Notes: generated from the letters alone by a model not told the origin. Numbered from the stretch's first letter, positions 54,167-62,183 are shown. The stretch is DNA of 64,000 bases from Cyanobium sp. CZS48M (GCA_030373145.1 JAUCZK010000006.1:52551-116550), one strand, 5' to 3'. Program-made: numbers and translations.

Positions 54167-54835
54167 CTATTCAGCATGAGAGCTTGTAGGCGGCAGCTCA
54201 GGTGAATCGGGTTGATCGCTGTTATCCATGTGTTGAAACTGGGAGAGCAAGTGGCCCATCTTGTTAGCCTTAGTCTTGAGATAAGCTGCGGAGTTGCTTG
54301 TTGCCGAAACTTCAATACTTTCGCGCTTGACAGTGATTCTATTCGCAGTTAACCCGGAAATCTTTCTTGGATTATTTGTTAGAAGCCGTATAGAGTCAAT
54401 GCCAAAATAGTGGAGTATGAATGAAGCTCTGTCATAGCTTCGCGGGTCCTGTGGTAGGCCCAAGCGCTTATATGCATCAGATGTGTCTAATCCAAGTGTA
54501 CGTCCCAATTCGAGGCCAAGGGTCTTTCTGTAAAGGCCAGCCCCTCTTCCATCACAAAGATAATATATAAGCAGGCCTCCTTCGCTAGCAATTCGCGTGA
54601 GGCTTATTTCAAGTTGTTCGTGGCAGTCACAGTCCAGGCTCCGAAATATCTCGGCCGTATAGCAAGCGCTCTGAATTCTGCATAAATAGGGAAGTCTCAG
54701 CCGCTTGTCCAGTCTAGACAGACACAAGGTATTGTCCTCTTCGTGGTCACCCCAGGAAAAGCAATGAAAATCGAAAATCCCATATTTGGTAGTCAGCTGT
54801 GTACTTGCAACTCTTGGGCTGCTATGAGTTTCCAT
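54167..54835 (-). CDS. GTP cyclohydrolase II-like protein (RibA fold, altered active site)
   Basis: This 222-residue protein starts at ATG 54835; an in-frame TTG at 54868 lies upstream. RibA signatures: TTKYGIFDFHCFSWG, zinc Cys58/Cys69/Cys71 in SACYTAEIFRSLDCDC with the same spacing as E. coli RibA, DGRGAGLYRKTLGLELG, Asp130/Arg132 in GLPQDPRSYD, LLTNNPRKISGL and YLKTKANKMGHLL. The catalytic Tyr of RibA appears replaced (Leu/Glu at about 108-109), and the usual EGR is DGR. Housekeeping riboflavin synthesis is unlikely; it overlaps a SLATT-like gene by 14 bp. A conflict-system role is inferred. Confidence 0.85.
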   Translation of the reverse strand: METHSSPRVASTQLTTKYGIFDFHCFSWGDHEEDNTLCLSRLDKRLRLPYLCRIQSACYTAEIFRSLDCDCHEQLEISLTRIASEGGLLIYYLCDGRGAGLYRKTLGLELGRTLGLDTSDAYKRLGLPQDPRSYDRASFILHYFGIDSIRLLTNNPRKISGLTANRITVKRESIEVSATSNSAAYLKTKANKMGHLLSQFQHMDNSDQPDSPELPPTSSHAE

Positions 54836-55358
54836 TGATGATTCTATCCTTTGGACGATAACTCCCAATTACCTCGGGTGTCGGAATCAGTGGAAGCCAG
54901 CGCTGATGGGCATCCCAGGCAACCTTGCGTACGTCGTTTGCAAGTAGCGTGCCCCGCTCATCTTTGCTCACTGCGTATTCTTCAAGTCCATAGGCATACT
55001 TATACTGACTGTCCTCAATTCTGCGCTGACAATCGCGGTAAATGGTCCACAGGCTCTGCGGTTTTCGTAGCTGGAGCCATGCCGTACTTGCGGCAGCCAG
55101 TAAGGAAAGTGCCGAAGGAATAACCTTGCCGACCAAGATGCCATGTCCAAGGGTGATGAACAATGGGCTGGATAGGCTGCATATAATCACAAGCAAAAAA
55201 CAGCATAATGACTCTTGCTTATTGTGATCGGCTTTTCGCTTGAAGCCATGTCTAGTACATTCTGCAAACGAGGCCGGATCATCCATAATTGCCTGGGGCT
55301 TGGAAGCAACATCAGTAGAGGATACTGCGAACACTGATTCGGCGGACGAAGAGTACAT
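54822..55358 (-). CDS. Two-TM SLATT/DUF4231-like protein
   Basis: This 178-residue protein has two adjacent membrane segments at about residues 50-95 (CCFLLVIICSLSSPLFITLG; VIPSALSLLAAASTAWLQL), followed by a cytoplasmic helical tail: LWTIYRDCQRRIEDSQYKY, LEEYAVSKDERGTLLANDVR and AHQRWLPLIPTPEVI. This topology and the W..YR / Y...Y / W pattern fit SLATT-type proteins, proposed to form membrane pores in nucleotide-dependent conflict systems. Start ATG 55358. It overlaps the GTP cyclohydrolase II-like gene, so the two are probably made together. Confidence 0.7.
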   Translation of the reverse strand: MYSSSAESVFAVSSTDVASKPQAIMDDPASFAECTRHGFKRKADHNKQESLCCFLLVIICSLSSPLFITLGHGILVGKVIPSALSLLAAASTAWLQLRKPQSLWTIYRDCQRRIEDSQYKYAYGLEEYAVSKDERGTLLANDVRKVAWDAHQRWLPLIPTPEVIGSYRPKDRIINGNS

Positions 55359-55607
55359 TTCGTTTCCTGATTTTGACAGCGTGTGACTCCATTATCGTCT
55401 CCGCTTGTATCGTAAGCCTCATGGGCAACAGTTGTAGTGGACCTACGCCGAGATGAGTTACTCGTAAGTGACTGTCTCAGGGACCCGCATACCAAGTTCT
55501 TGGTCTTTATCCAGTCGCTCCCTAGTAGACACATTAAGAGACTGAAGCCATTGCAGACTGCGCATAGCCTCCAGCCGCTCCTCCATCCCTGAGATCCCTG
55601 GCAAGAG
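55359..55607. promoter_or_regulatory. Divergent region between SLATT-like and portal genes
   Basis: No accepted gene lies here; a leftward frame at 55187-55534 has no family resemblance. On the minus strand GATAAT, close to a -10 hexamer, lies about 35 bp before the SLATT-like start. The base composition returns to GC-rich near 55560, marking the right end of the cargo block. Confidence 0.4.
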
Positions 55608-57197
55608 TTGGCACAGCCTCAACGCACCGTGCCCAACTGTCGCCGCAGTCGCACCCGTACCTCAGCCGATGGAGCTCCCGAGGTGCCAGCCGCCGACCAG
55701 CCACCCTGGTTAGAGCACCCGAACCTGAGCGGCCTCCGCGACCGCCTGCAACTGGTTTACGACTGCTGGAGCCTGCTGAAGCTCCCCGATGGCACCAGCC
55801 GCCGGGCGGTGTATCTGCCCCGAGGGGTGGAGGAGCCCGAATCCTGCTACCTCCAGCGGCTGGAAGCGGCTCGGCCCACAGGCTTCTTCCGCGATGCCCT
55901 GCGCACCTACGCCGGCATGCTGTCGCGGCTGCAGTGGCAGGAGCTACCGGATTCGCTCAGCCGCGTGCTCACCGATGTGGACGGCCAGGGCACGGACCTG
56001 GGCCTGTTCCTCTTCCTGGCGGATCTGCTGGCCCTGCGGGATGGCGGCTGTCTGATCCTGCTGCTGCCGCCCCAGCACCGCTGGCCGTCTGAGGGGGACC
56101 GCCTGGAGGCCATCGCCCGCGGCGATCGCCTGTCGCTGCCGCGCCTGCAGCTGGTGCCCCGGGGAGACCTGCTCAACTGGCGCCTGCCCACTGATGGCGG
56201 CTCTCCAGCGTTGCCGGCCTCAGGGCCCCTGGCAATCGTGTGGCGGGAGCCGCGCCGCACGGCCCTGCCGCCGCGCTACGCCAGCGGCAACTCATCGGTG
56301 CCAACGGTGGTGCTTGATGCCCACGGCGGTTTGGCGGCGGACCTGCAGGCCTGGACCTACCGCAGCCTGAGCGTCAGCGATGACGGGCTGGTGCTTCAGA
56401 GCTGGCTGGCGGAGCCCAATCCGGCTGAGCCCAGCGGCTACAGCGTCAGCTCGGCTGGTCCGCTGGAGCGGATCCCGCAGCGCTTTGACCTGCCAGCCCT
56501 CTGGTACAGCGCCGATGGTGCGGCCTTCGGCGAGGGCGACCTGCCTCATCTGGGTCTGGCGCACCAGTACCTCAACCACTACCGCTGCCGCAGCGAATAC
56601 GAGGACCTGCTCTCCCGCACGGCCCTGCCCGTTGGCGTGCGTACCGGGCTGGTGGATCCCTATGGCTTCCGCAAGGGCGACGGCGCTGATGGCACGGGTG
56701 CATCCCCCCATCGCCCCCAGCGGCTGGTGCTCTCAAGCTCCTCCTTCATGGACCTCCCCGAGGGGGCTTCGTTCCAGTGGGTGGAGATCGAGGCCCGCTC
56801 CCTGGCCGAACACCGCGCCTACCTGCAGCAGCTGGAGGAGGCCATGCGCCGCGATGCCCTTAGCCCGGCCCTGGCGGGTGGCCCTGCCCGCACGGAGCTG
56901 GAGGTGTCGCTGGCGGCGGGTCAGGGTTCTGCGGTGCTGCAATCACTGGCGGGACAGAAGGTATCGCTCTGCTCCTCGCTGCTGCGCCAGTGGAGCACCA
57001 TCACCGCCGAGCGGTTGTGTGAGGGCGCCGGCGCCTGCCTGGAGGTGACGCCCCTTGCCCCACCGCAGAAGCCGCAGCCCACGGTGAGCGAATGGCTGCA
57101 GCTGCACGAGCGCGGCGTGGTGGATGCGACCGAGCTGCGCCGCCAGCTGGGTCTGGAGACCCACGGGGCCGGGGCCCAGGGGGACGGGGCTGGCTGA
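55608..57197 (+). CDS. Phage portal protein (DUF4055-like)
   Basis: This 529-residue protein shows the DUF4055 portal pattern: RRAVYLPRGVEEPESCYLQR, FFRDALRTYAGMLSRLQWQE, VDGQGTDLGLFLFLADLLAL and GGCLILLLPP, then a helical wing and stem. Portals form the dodecameric DNA gate bound by terminase. The start is TTG 55608 or GTG 55629. It is separated from its terminase partner by the cargo block. Confidence 0.82.
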   Translation: MAQPQRTVPNCRRSRTRTSADGAPEVPAADQPPWLEHPNLSGLRDRLQLVYDCWSLLKLPDGTSRRAVYLPRGVEEPESCYLQRLEAARPTGFFRDALRTYAGMLSRLQWQELPDSLSRVLTDVDGQGTDLGLFLFLADLLALRDGGCLILLLPPQHRWPSEGDRLEAIARGDRLSLPRLQLVPRGDLLNWRLPTDGGSPALPASGPLAIVWREPRRTALPPRYASGNSSVPTVVLDAHGGLAADLQAWTYRSLSVSDDGLVLQSWLAEPNPAEPSGYSVSSAGPLERIPQRFDLPALWYSADGAAFGEGDLPHLGLAHQYLNHYRCRSEYEDLLSRTALPVGVRTGLVDPYGFRKGDGADGTGASPHRPQRLVLSSSSFMDLPEGASFQWVEIEARSLAEHRAYLQQLEEAMRRDALSPALAGGPARTELEVSLAAGQGSAVLQSLAGQKVSLCSSLLRQWSTITAERLCEGAGACLEVTPLAPPQKPQPTVSEWLQLHERGVVDATELRRQLGLETHGAGAQGDGAG

Positions 57198-57229
57198 GCG
57201 CCTGGCCTTGGACCTGGCAAGGGGAGGGC

Positions 57230-57727
57230 ATGAGCCTTCCCCCCTCACCCGCCTGCAGCTGGCGGCCCGGCGATGCCGAGGCACTGCGCATCGCCCTCTC
57301 GATCCCCGTGACTGCCGCGGCCCTCTCGGCGCTGCAGCGGGAGATGGCGAGCCTTGAGATCCACTACCCGGTGGGGGTGTGCACGGCCCAGGGCCACCTC
57401 GAGGCCATCACGGCGCTCGATCAGCAGCTGGCGGCCCTGACGCCGGCCGAGCTGAATGCGCCGATCCGCAGCCGCCGCAAAGGCGTGGCCGGCGGGGTGG
57501 TGCCCAACCCCCTGCCGCTGAGCAAGCTCGATGTGGTGGAGTACGCCACCGAGCTGCTGCTGGAAGAGTCCGACACCGAGTGGAGCGCCACTGGCCCCTC
57601 GGCGGCGGTGGTGCTCACCCGGCAGCGGAACGCCCATATCGAGCATTTGGTGCTGCTGCTGCCGCGGCTGGCCAACTGGCGGCTGATGGACTCGGATCCG
57701 TTCCAGGGAACGCTGGTGCGGGGCTGA
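57230..57727 (+). CDS. Phage protein of unknown function after portal
   Basis: This 165-residue protein starts at ATG 57230 (MSLPPSPACSWRPGDAEALR). Mixed alpha/beta, with LDVVEYATELLLEESDTEW and VLTRQRNAHIEHLVLLLPRL. The position between portal and LysM protein suggests a head-connector or head-completion role, which I cannot show from sequence. Confidence 0.65.
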   Translation: MSLPPSPACSWRPGDAEALRIALSIPVTAAALSALQREMASLEIHYPVGVCTAQGHLEAITALDQQLAALTPAELNAPIRSRRKGVAGGVVPNPLPLSKLDVVEYATELLLEESDTEWSATGPSAAVVLTRQRNAHIEHLVLLLPRLANWRLMDSDPFQGTLVRG

Positions 57728-57743
57728 ACAACGGAGCTGAAGC

Positions 57744-58931
57744 ATGAGTGAACCCCTCTCGCCGCTGAACCAGGGCCTCAACCCCTTGCGCGATGCTCCG
57801 CTCTGGGGTCAGCTGGTGGCTCTGCCCACGGCCTCACCGGCGATCGGCAGTCGGGTGGCCACACCGATGACTGCGCCCCTGTGGTTGGCGCTTCAGCCCT
57901 ACGCCAACGCCCGCCTCTGCCTGTTTGAAGTCGATCGGCCGGAGAGCAAGGAGCCGATCCCCATCCGCCGCCATGTGCTCGATGTGTTCCTGCGCTTTGA
58001 GCGGGTGGTGGGCGGCTACGACGACACCGCCCTCACCGACCCCGGTGACGTGCGCTACGCCGGCTTTCTCTGCCGCGCCGCCGTGCTGCCGCTGGCCACC
58101 AGCAACACCTTTGACTGGCTGGCGGCGGAGCAGGACTGGGGCACACCCGGCTTCCGCGATGGTCAGCCTCTGCCCTGGGATCCTGCTCTGCTCGGCACGG
58201 TGGTGGCGCCATGCGAGGGGGTGATCTGGCTGGGGGACCTGGCCCTGCTGGAACCGGAGGGGGTGCTGCCCAATCAGCCACGGGCCCAGTTCGCCGGCTG
58301 CCTGGTGCAGCACTTCGGGGCGCGCTACGGCAGCGGCGGCATCGGGCTGCTCACCCAGCCCCTGCTCGGTGAGGCCATCGATCTGATCCTCAAGCCCCAC
58401 AGCGTGCTGGTGCTCCGCGCCGGTGACACCCTCACCCTGCTGGCCGAGCGCTATGGCACCACGGTTCAGACCCTGCGCCGGTTCAACCCCCACCTGGAGA
58501 GCACCCAGACGATCACCACCGCCGAGGGCGATTCGCTAACGGTGCTGGCGGGCCGCCATGGCACCACGATCGAGACGCTGCGACGCCTCAATCCGGAGCT
58601 GCAGCAGGCGGAGCCCTACATCACGGCTGCCGGAGACACGCTCACCGCAGTGGCGGCGGCCTTTGAGATGACCGTCACCGCCCTGCGGGAGCTGAACCCG
58701 GACTACGCCCGCTGGCCCCGCTACGACCCGCTGCCGATCGGCACGGAGCTACTGGTGCTGGCGGTGCGGCCCTCGGCGCCGCTGCAGAGCGGCCAGCCGC
58801 TGCTGGTGCCGGCCTTCATGCCCTCAACGGAGCTCCCGGCTGGCGAATGGATCGTCATCCCTCGCAGGCGGGCAACGGTGGTGAGTGACGTCTGGGACAC
58901 CTCGACACCGCCGGAGGTGCCGGAGGCCTGA
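57744..58931 (+). CDS. LysM-repeat phage protein
   Basis: This 395-residue protein has an N-terminal domain of about 210 residues without a known motif and then three LysM-like repeats: VLRAGDTLTLLAERYGTTVQ, TAEGDSLTVLAGRHGTTIET and TAAGDTLTAVAAAFEMTVTA, each followed by LRR(F/L)NP-type ends. LysM domains bind peptidoglycan or chitin-like glycans. In phages they usually sit in tail or lysis proteins, so a place between head genes is unusual. Confidence 0.85.
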   Translation: MSEPLSPLNQGLNPLRDAPLWGQLVALPTASPAIGSRVATPMTAPLWLALQPYANARLCLFEVDRPESKEPIPIRRHVLDVFLRFERVVGGYDDTALTDPGDVRYAGFLCRAAVLPLATSNTFDWLAAEQDWGTPGFRDGQPLPWDPALLGTVVAPCEGVIWLGDLALLEPEGVLPNQPRAQFAGCLVQHFGARYGSGGIGLLTQPLLGEAIDLILKPHSVLVLRAGDTLTLLAERYGTTVQTLRRFNPHLESTQTITTAEGDSLTVLAGRHGTTIETLRRLNPELQQAEPYITAAGDTLTAVAAAFEMTVTALRELNPDYARWPRYDPLPIGTELLVLAVRPSAPLQSGQPLLVPAFMPSTELPAGEWIVIPRRRATVVSDVWDTSTPPEVPEA

Positions 58932-59002
58932 TCGCACGGGCTGGCAACAGGAGGTGCAGGCGCAGCCCGGACGGGGCGCCTGCAGCACCACAGCCGTGAT
59001 GG

Positions 59003-59920
59003 GTGATGCCCTCTTCCTTTCTGCACCGTTTCGGCGCCGACACCGGCGCCACTCAGCCCCAGGATCCTTGCTTCCCTTCCTGGCAGCCCCAGCCCCAGCA
59101 GCAGCCCAACCAGGGCCCAGCCACTGCGTTGCCGCCCCATGAGCCCGACCCTGCTCCGCTGGAGGACGACGAGCTCGATGAGGCCCCGCCGACCAGCGAT
59201 GAACCCGAGCCCGCCGGCAGCGGCGACAGCGACGATCCCCCGGCCGGCACCGCTCCCCCCACCGGTGCGGATCCGCTGCGCGCCGAGCGGCGCCGCAGCA
59301 ACCAGCTCGAAAAGGAGCTGCGCAAGGCCCGCGCCCAGCTGGCCCGCTTCTCGGAGATCAACCCCGATGAGTACGCCCGCCTGCAGGAGGGCGAGCGCAA
59401 GCGGGAGGAGCAGGAACGCCAGTGGAACCTGCGTGAGCAGGAGCTGAACAACGCCAACCGCCGCCGCGTGCAGGCGGTGGAGAAGGAGCGCGATGACGCC
59501 CGCGAGCAGTCACTCAGCCTGCGCAAGGAACGGCTGCTGGAACGCCTGTTCATCGATGCCGAAGGCCGGGTGGGCGGCGATGAGCGCAGCTCCTTCTTTG
59601 ACACCTTCTGCAAGCTCTGCGGCGGTCAGTTCCGCCTCAGCCAGCTGGAGGGCAAGGAACGGCTCGAACCGGTCGATGGCGCCGGCCAGCCCTATGCCCT
59701 CGATGGTGTTGCCCTCTCCGCCAACGACTACATGGAGGAGCTGCGCCGTCACCCGGTGTACAGCTTCCTGTTCCAGCAGCGCAGTGGGCTGTATCAGTCG
59801 ACAGCTGAGGGCGGCTACGACAGCGCCGGGGTGCCGGTGAACCTGCAGAGCATGAGCACCCGGGAGCTGTACATGGAGGCGATGCGCTCCACCACCCCAC
59901 GGGTGCCGGCGCGCAACTGA
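59003..59920 (+). CDS. Scaffold-like coiled-coil phage protein
   Basis: This 305-residue protein (GTG 59003 or ATG 59006) has a Pro/Gln-rich and acidic N-terminus, a long charged coiled coil (RRRSNQLEKELRKARAQLAR to AVEKERDDAREQSLSLRKER) and a C-terminal region with SANDYMEELRRHPVYSFLFQ. Such composition is typical of procapsid scaffolding proteins, which normally precede the major capsid gene. No capsid gene follows. Confidence 0.7.
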   Translation: MMPSSFLHRFGADTGATQPQDPCFPSWQPQPQQQPNQGPATALPPHEPDPAPLEDDELDEAPPTSDEPEPAGSGDSDDPPAGTAPPTGADPLRAERRRSNQLEKELRKARAQLARFSEINPDEYARLQEGERKREEQERQWNLREQELNNANRRRVQAVEKERDDAREQSLSLRKERLLERLFIDAEGRVGGDERSSFFDTFCKLCGGQFRLSQLEGKERLEPVDGAGQPYALDGVALSANDYMEELRRHPVYSFLFQQRSGLYQSTAEGGYDSAGVPVNLQSMSTRELYMEAMRSTTPRVPARN

Positions 59921-59943
59921 GGCATCGGACCCAGGTCGGCCAG

Positions 59944-59962
59944 GTAAGGCAACTCGCCTTAC
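59944..59962 (+). promoter_or_regulatory. Operator-like palindrome before AbrB/PIN toxin-antitoxin pair
   Basis: GTAAGGC (59944-59950), 5-nt spacer, GCCTTAC (59956-59962): perfect 7-bp arms ending 9 bp before the antitoxin ATG. AbrB/VapB antitoxins repress their own promoters through such sites, so autoregulation is likely. Confidence 0.55.
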
Positions 59963-59971
59963 AATGCTGGC

Positions 59972-60217
59972 ATGACCACCGTGACGCTCACCTCCAAGGG
60001 CCAGCTCACCATTCCCCGGCAACTGCGCGATGCTCTCGGCCTGGCACCGGGCGCCCGGCTCCAGGCCAGCATCGATCCTCAGGGCCGGCTGGTGCTGGTG
60101 CCAGCGAAGTACGAACCCGAGGATCTGTTCCGTAACCGGCCAGAGGTTCGGCTCACGATGAGCGTGGAGGACATGGATCGCGCCATCGCCACTGCCGTAG
60201 GTCGTGAGGACCCTTGA
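59972..60217 (+). CDS. AbrB/MazE-family antitoxin
   Basis: This 81-residue protein opens with the swapped-hairpin AbrB motif: TTVTLTSKGQLTIPRQLRDA then LGLAPGARLQASIDPQGRLV. The C-terminal half would bind the toxin. It overlaps the PIN toxin gene by 14 bp. Confidence 0.88.
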   Translation: MTTVTLTSKGQLTIPRQLRDALGLAPGARLQASIDPQGRLVLVPAKYEPEDLFRNRPEVRLTMSVEDMDRAIATAVGREDP

Positions 60218-60632
60218 CACCAACGTGGTGGTGCGGCTGCTGATCGGTGACGATCCGCAGCAGACGCCGATTGCTGAGCGGGCTTTCCTTGATGCCATCG
60301 CCGCCGGCGGGGTGTACCTCCCCGACGTTGTGCTGGCCGAAGTGGCCTGGGTTCTGCGGGGCTATGAGCTGGATCGCGCAGCCCGTCATGAGCTTCTCGA
60401 GCGCCTGGTACGCACCCGCGGGGTCGTGGTGGAGGACATCGATGCGGTGATCGATGCGCTGGTGCACTTCCGGCAGGGCGGTGACCTGGCGGATCACCTG
60501 ATCCTGGCCCGGGCCTCAAGGGCAGGAGCTCTGCCGGTGCTGAGCTTTGACCAGCGCTTCTCCGCCCGCCAGGGAGTGGAGTTGCTCCGCACCACCCCAC
60601 CCATGGGGTCCGGCCAGCAAGACCATCCCTGA
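60204..60632 (+). CDS. PIN-domain toxin (VapC-like), second pair
   Basis: This 142-residue PIN protein from GTG 60204 has the acidic set: MRTLDTNVVVRLL (Asp5), LPDVVLAEVAWVLRG (Glu), GGDLADHLILARAS (Asp) and LSFDQRFSARQG (Asp). It pairs with the AbrB-type antitoxin upstream. It occupies the place where a major capsid gene would be expected after the scaffold-like gene. Confidence 0.88.
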   Translation: MRTLDTNVVVRLLIGDDPQQTPIAERAFLDAIAAGGVYLPDVVLAEVAWVLRGYELDRAARHELLERLVRTRGVVVEDIDAVIDALVHFRQGGDLADHLILARASRAGALPVLSFDQRFSARQGVELLRTTPPMGSGQQDHP

Positions 60633-60645
60633 GCCCAGCAGGACA

Positions 60646-60669
60646 GCCCGGCCCCAGGCAGGGCCGGGC
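60646..60669. terminator. Convergent hairpin between PIN toxin and leftward small gene
   Basis: GCCCGGCCC (60646-60654) and GGGCCGGGC (60661-60669) form a perfect 9-bp GC stem with a 6-nt loop between convergent genes. No T-tract is present on either strand, so a terminator role is likely only by position. Confidence 0.5.
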
Positions 60670-60683
60670 CCGAGCCCACAGGC

Positions 60684-60902
60684 TCAGCAGACCGAGACGG
60701 TGCAGCCGGGGGTGCCCTGCAGCTTGCGGGCAAAGGCGAAAGCCTTCTCGGCGGGGATCAGCCGCATCTTCTTGACCGGCTTGCCGCGCCGGCCGAGGTG
60801 CTCGACGGCGACGGGCGTGGCGCCGAGCTTCTGGACCCCGGGCTCATAGCGGTGAACGGTGAGCAGGCGGAGTTCGCAGAAGGGGCCTTGGGGAGCTGCC
60901 AT
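60684..60902 (-). CDS. Small basic phage protein of unknown function
   Basis: This 72-residue protein from ATG 60902 begins MAAPQGPFCELRLLTVHRYE and has KPVKKMRLIPAEKAFAFARK and a Cys-containing end (TPGCTVSVC). It lies downstream of the lysis-like genes on the same strand. Not recognised. Confidence 0.6.
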   Translation of the reverse strand: MAAPQGPFCELRLLTVHRYEPGVQKLGATPVAVEHLGRRGKPVKKMRLIPAEKAFAFARKLQGTPGCTVSVC

Positions 60903-61047
60903 GGCGGGCTTGGTGCGGAGAACACAGGCCCTGCTCACCGCGCGCGCAGGGCTTGCCCGAGCACGTGGGGAATGCTGAGGACCGTGTTCCGCGCCGGGCC
61001 CGCCAGCAGCACATCTGCAGGCCAGCTGCACCGGATCCGTTCGCGTC

Positions 61048-61359
61048 TCACCGCGTGTTGTCGCCGACAGCCTTGCCCCCGAGCAGGGCCAGCAGGGTGT
61101 TGAGCGCCACCGCGAAGGCTGCCTCGAGGCTGCTGTCGACCCGGTGGCAGAGGCTGCCCTGGGGCAGCGGACTCCTGCGCGACTGCACGATGCAGGTGGC
61201 AGCACCGAGAGCGAACAGCAGCACCTCACCGATCAGGATCAGGGCCACAAGACGGAGCAGGAAGCGCTCTCGCTGGAACACGCCTGCGGGTTGCAGTTGG
61301 CGATCAGCAGGGCGGTGGAGCTGGGGGCCGGTGTCCTGCGGTTCCGTGGGGCCGGCCAT
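61048..61359 (-). CDS. Holin-like small membrane protein
   Basis: This 103-residue protein has a hydrophobic segment FLLRLVALILIGEVLLFALG and a second one, AAFAVALNTLLALLGGKAVG, with charged ends. Two membrane helices and position 3 bp after the L,D-transpeptidase-like gene fit a holin, which would let the enzyme reach the wall. Assigned from topology and context only. Confidence 0.55.
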   Translation of the reverse strand: MAGPTEPQDTGPQLHRPADRQLQPAGVFQRERFLLRLVALILIGEVLLFALGAATCIVQSRRSPLPQGSLCHRVDSSLEAAFAVALNTLLALLGGKAVGDNTR

Positions 61360-61362
61360 GGC

Positions 61363-62094
61363 CTACGGCTCCTGGAACACGCCGACGTAGACGGTGCCCT
61401 GCTTGTACAGCGGCAGCACCCTGTCGCGCAGATCGACGTTGTGCAGCCGTAGGCAACCCAGCGTCGGCAGCAGTGGTTGCGTCGCGGCCCAGGCGCCGGG
61501 CCAGCCGCAGCCGGAGCCACCGCCGTGGAGCATGATCCCGGCCCGGCCGACCTTGACCTCCTGCCCCTCCAGCTCCTCCATGTCGAAGCTGTACCAGCCG
61601 TAGGCCATGGCGGTATCGCTGCACGGCGGATTGGGGTTCTGCTCGTAGTCGGGGTAGAGCTGGCCGAGCCTGTAGAGCCCCGGCGGGGTGTCCGTACTGG
61701 TGTGGGTCCAGTCGTTATCCGCCCCCTGTCCCCGGGCCAGGCACGACACCTTCCACAGGAAGGCCCCGCTGTGGTCGTAGGCCTCCATGTCCTGGTCGCG
61801 GTCGTTGACCAGCAGGTAGGAGTCGCCGGGCTCAACCGGTGCCTTGCGCTTGGGGCCGATCAGGCCGTCCTCCTCGGACCCCCGCGGATCAAGTCCACCC
61901 GCGTTGGCGGGGGGCGGCGGTGGCGCTGAGCTGAAAGTGAGCGCCCAGGGCGCCTGCTCATCGAGGATCTGCACGGCAGGCTGGCCCTCCGCGATGGCCT
62001 CGTGCAGCTGCTGCACGCCCTGGAGCTGCTGGGGCTGGTCCTTGTAGAAGCGGAAGCGGTCGGCGAACCGCTCGGCGCTCATCTGGGTGGTCAT
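61363..62094 (-). CDS. L,D-transpeptidase/YkuD-fold protein, putative lysis or wall enzyme
   Basis: This 243-residue protein has a C-terminal YkuD-type active site: AGIMLHGGGSGCGWPGAW (His) and LPTLGCLRLHNVDLRD (the GC(I/L)R motif with Cys nucleophile). The middle part has SYLLVNDRDQDMEAYDHSGA, like the opening strand of such domains. L,D-transpeptidases crosslink or cleave peptidoglycan peptides. No signal peptide is seen, as in holin-dependent phage enzymes. Confidence 0.78.
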   Translation of the reverse strand: MTTQMSAERFADRFRFYKDQPQQLQGVQQLHEAIAEGQPAVQILDEQAPWALTFSSAPPPPPANAGGLDPRGSEEDGLIGPKRKAPVEPGDSYLLVNDRDQDMEAYDHSGAFLWKVSCLARGQGADNDWTHTSTDTPPGLYRLGQLYPDYEQNPNPPCSDTAMAYGWYSFDMEELEGQEVKVGRAGIMLHGGGSGCGWPGAWAATQPLLPTLGCLRLHNVDLRDRVLPLYKQGTVYVGVFQEP

Positions 62095-62154
62095 GGCTGG
62101 GGTGCTGCTGAGCCCTGTTGCCAGAGCCGGCTACCGGCAGCCGGGGCTGCGAGC

Positions 62155-62183
62155 AAAAAGAGAGCCCCGGCCTCAGCCGGGGC
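62155..62183 (-). terminator. Intrinsic terminator of the leftward small gene
   Basis: GCCCCGGC (62164-62171) pairs with GCCGGGGC (62176-62183) around a 4-nt loop. On the minus strand the stem is followed by CTCTTTTTG (62162-62154), a clear T-tract. It lies 24 bp after the stop of the gene at 62207-62404 and before the L,D-transpeptidase-like gene. Confidence 0.8.

Noticed and set aside
54167..54835. Housekeeping ribA
   Set aside because: The Tyr position is changed, it sits in phage cargo next to a SLATT-like gene and far from any riboflavin genes; a free-living cyanobacterium should have a separate fused ribBA.
55187..55534. 115-aa leftward frame overlapping the SLATT-like gene start
   Set aside because: Low-complexity Ser/Arg-rich translation in another frame; it would overlap a better-supported gene.
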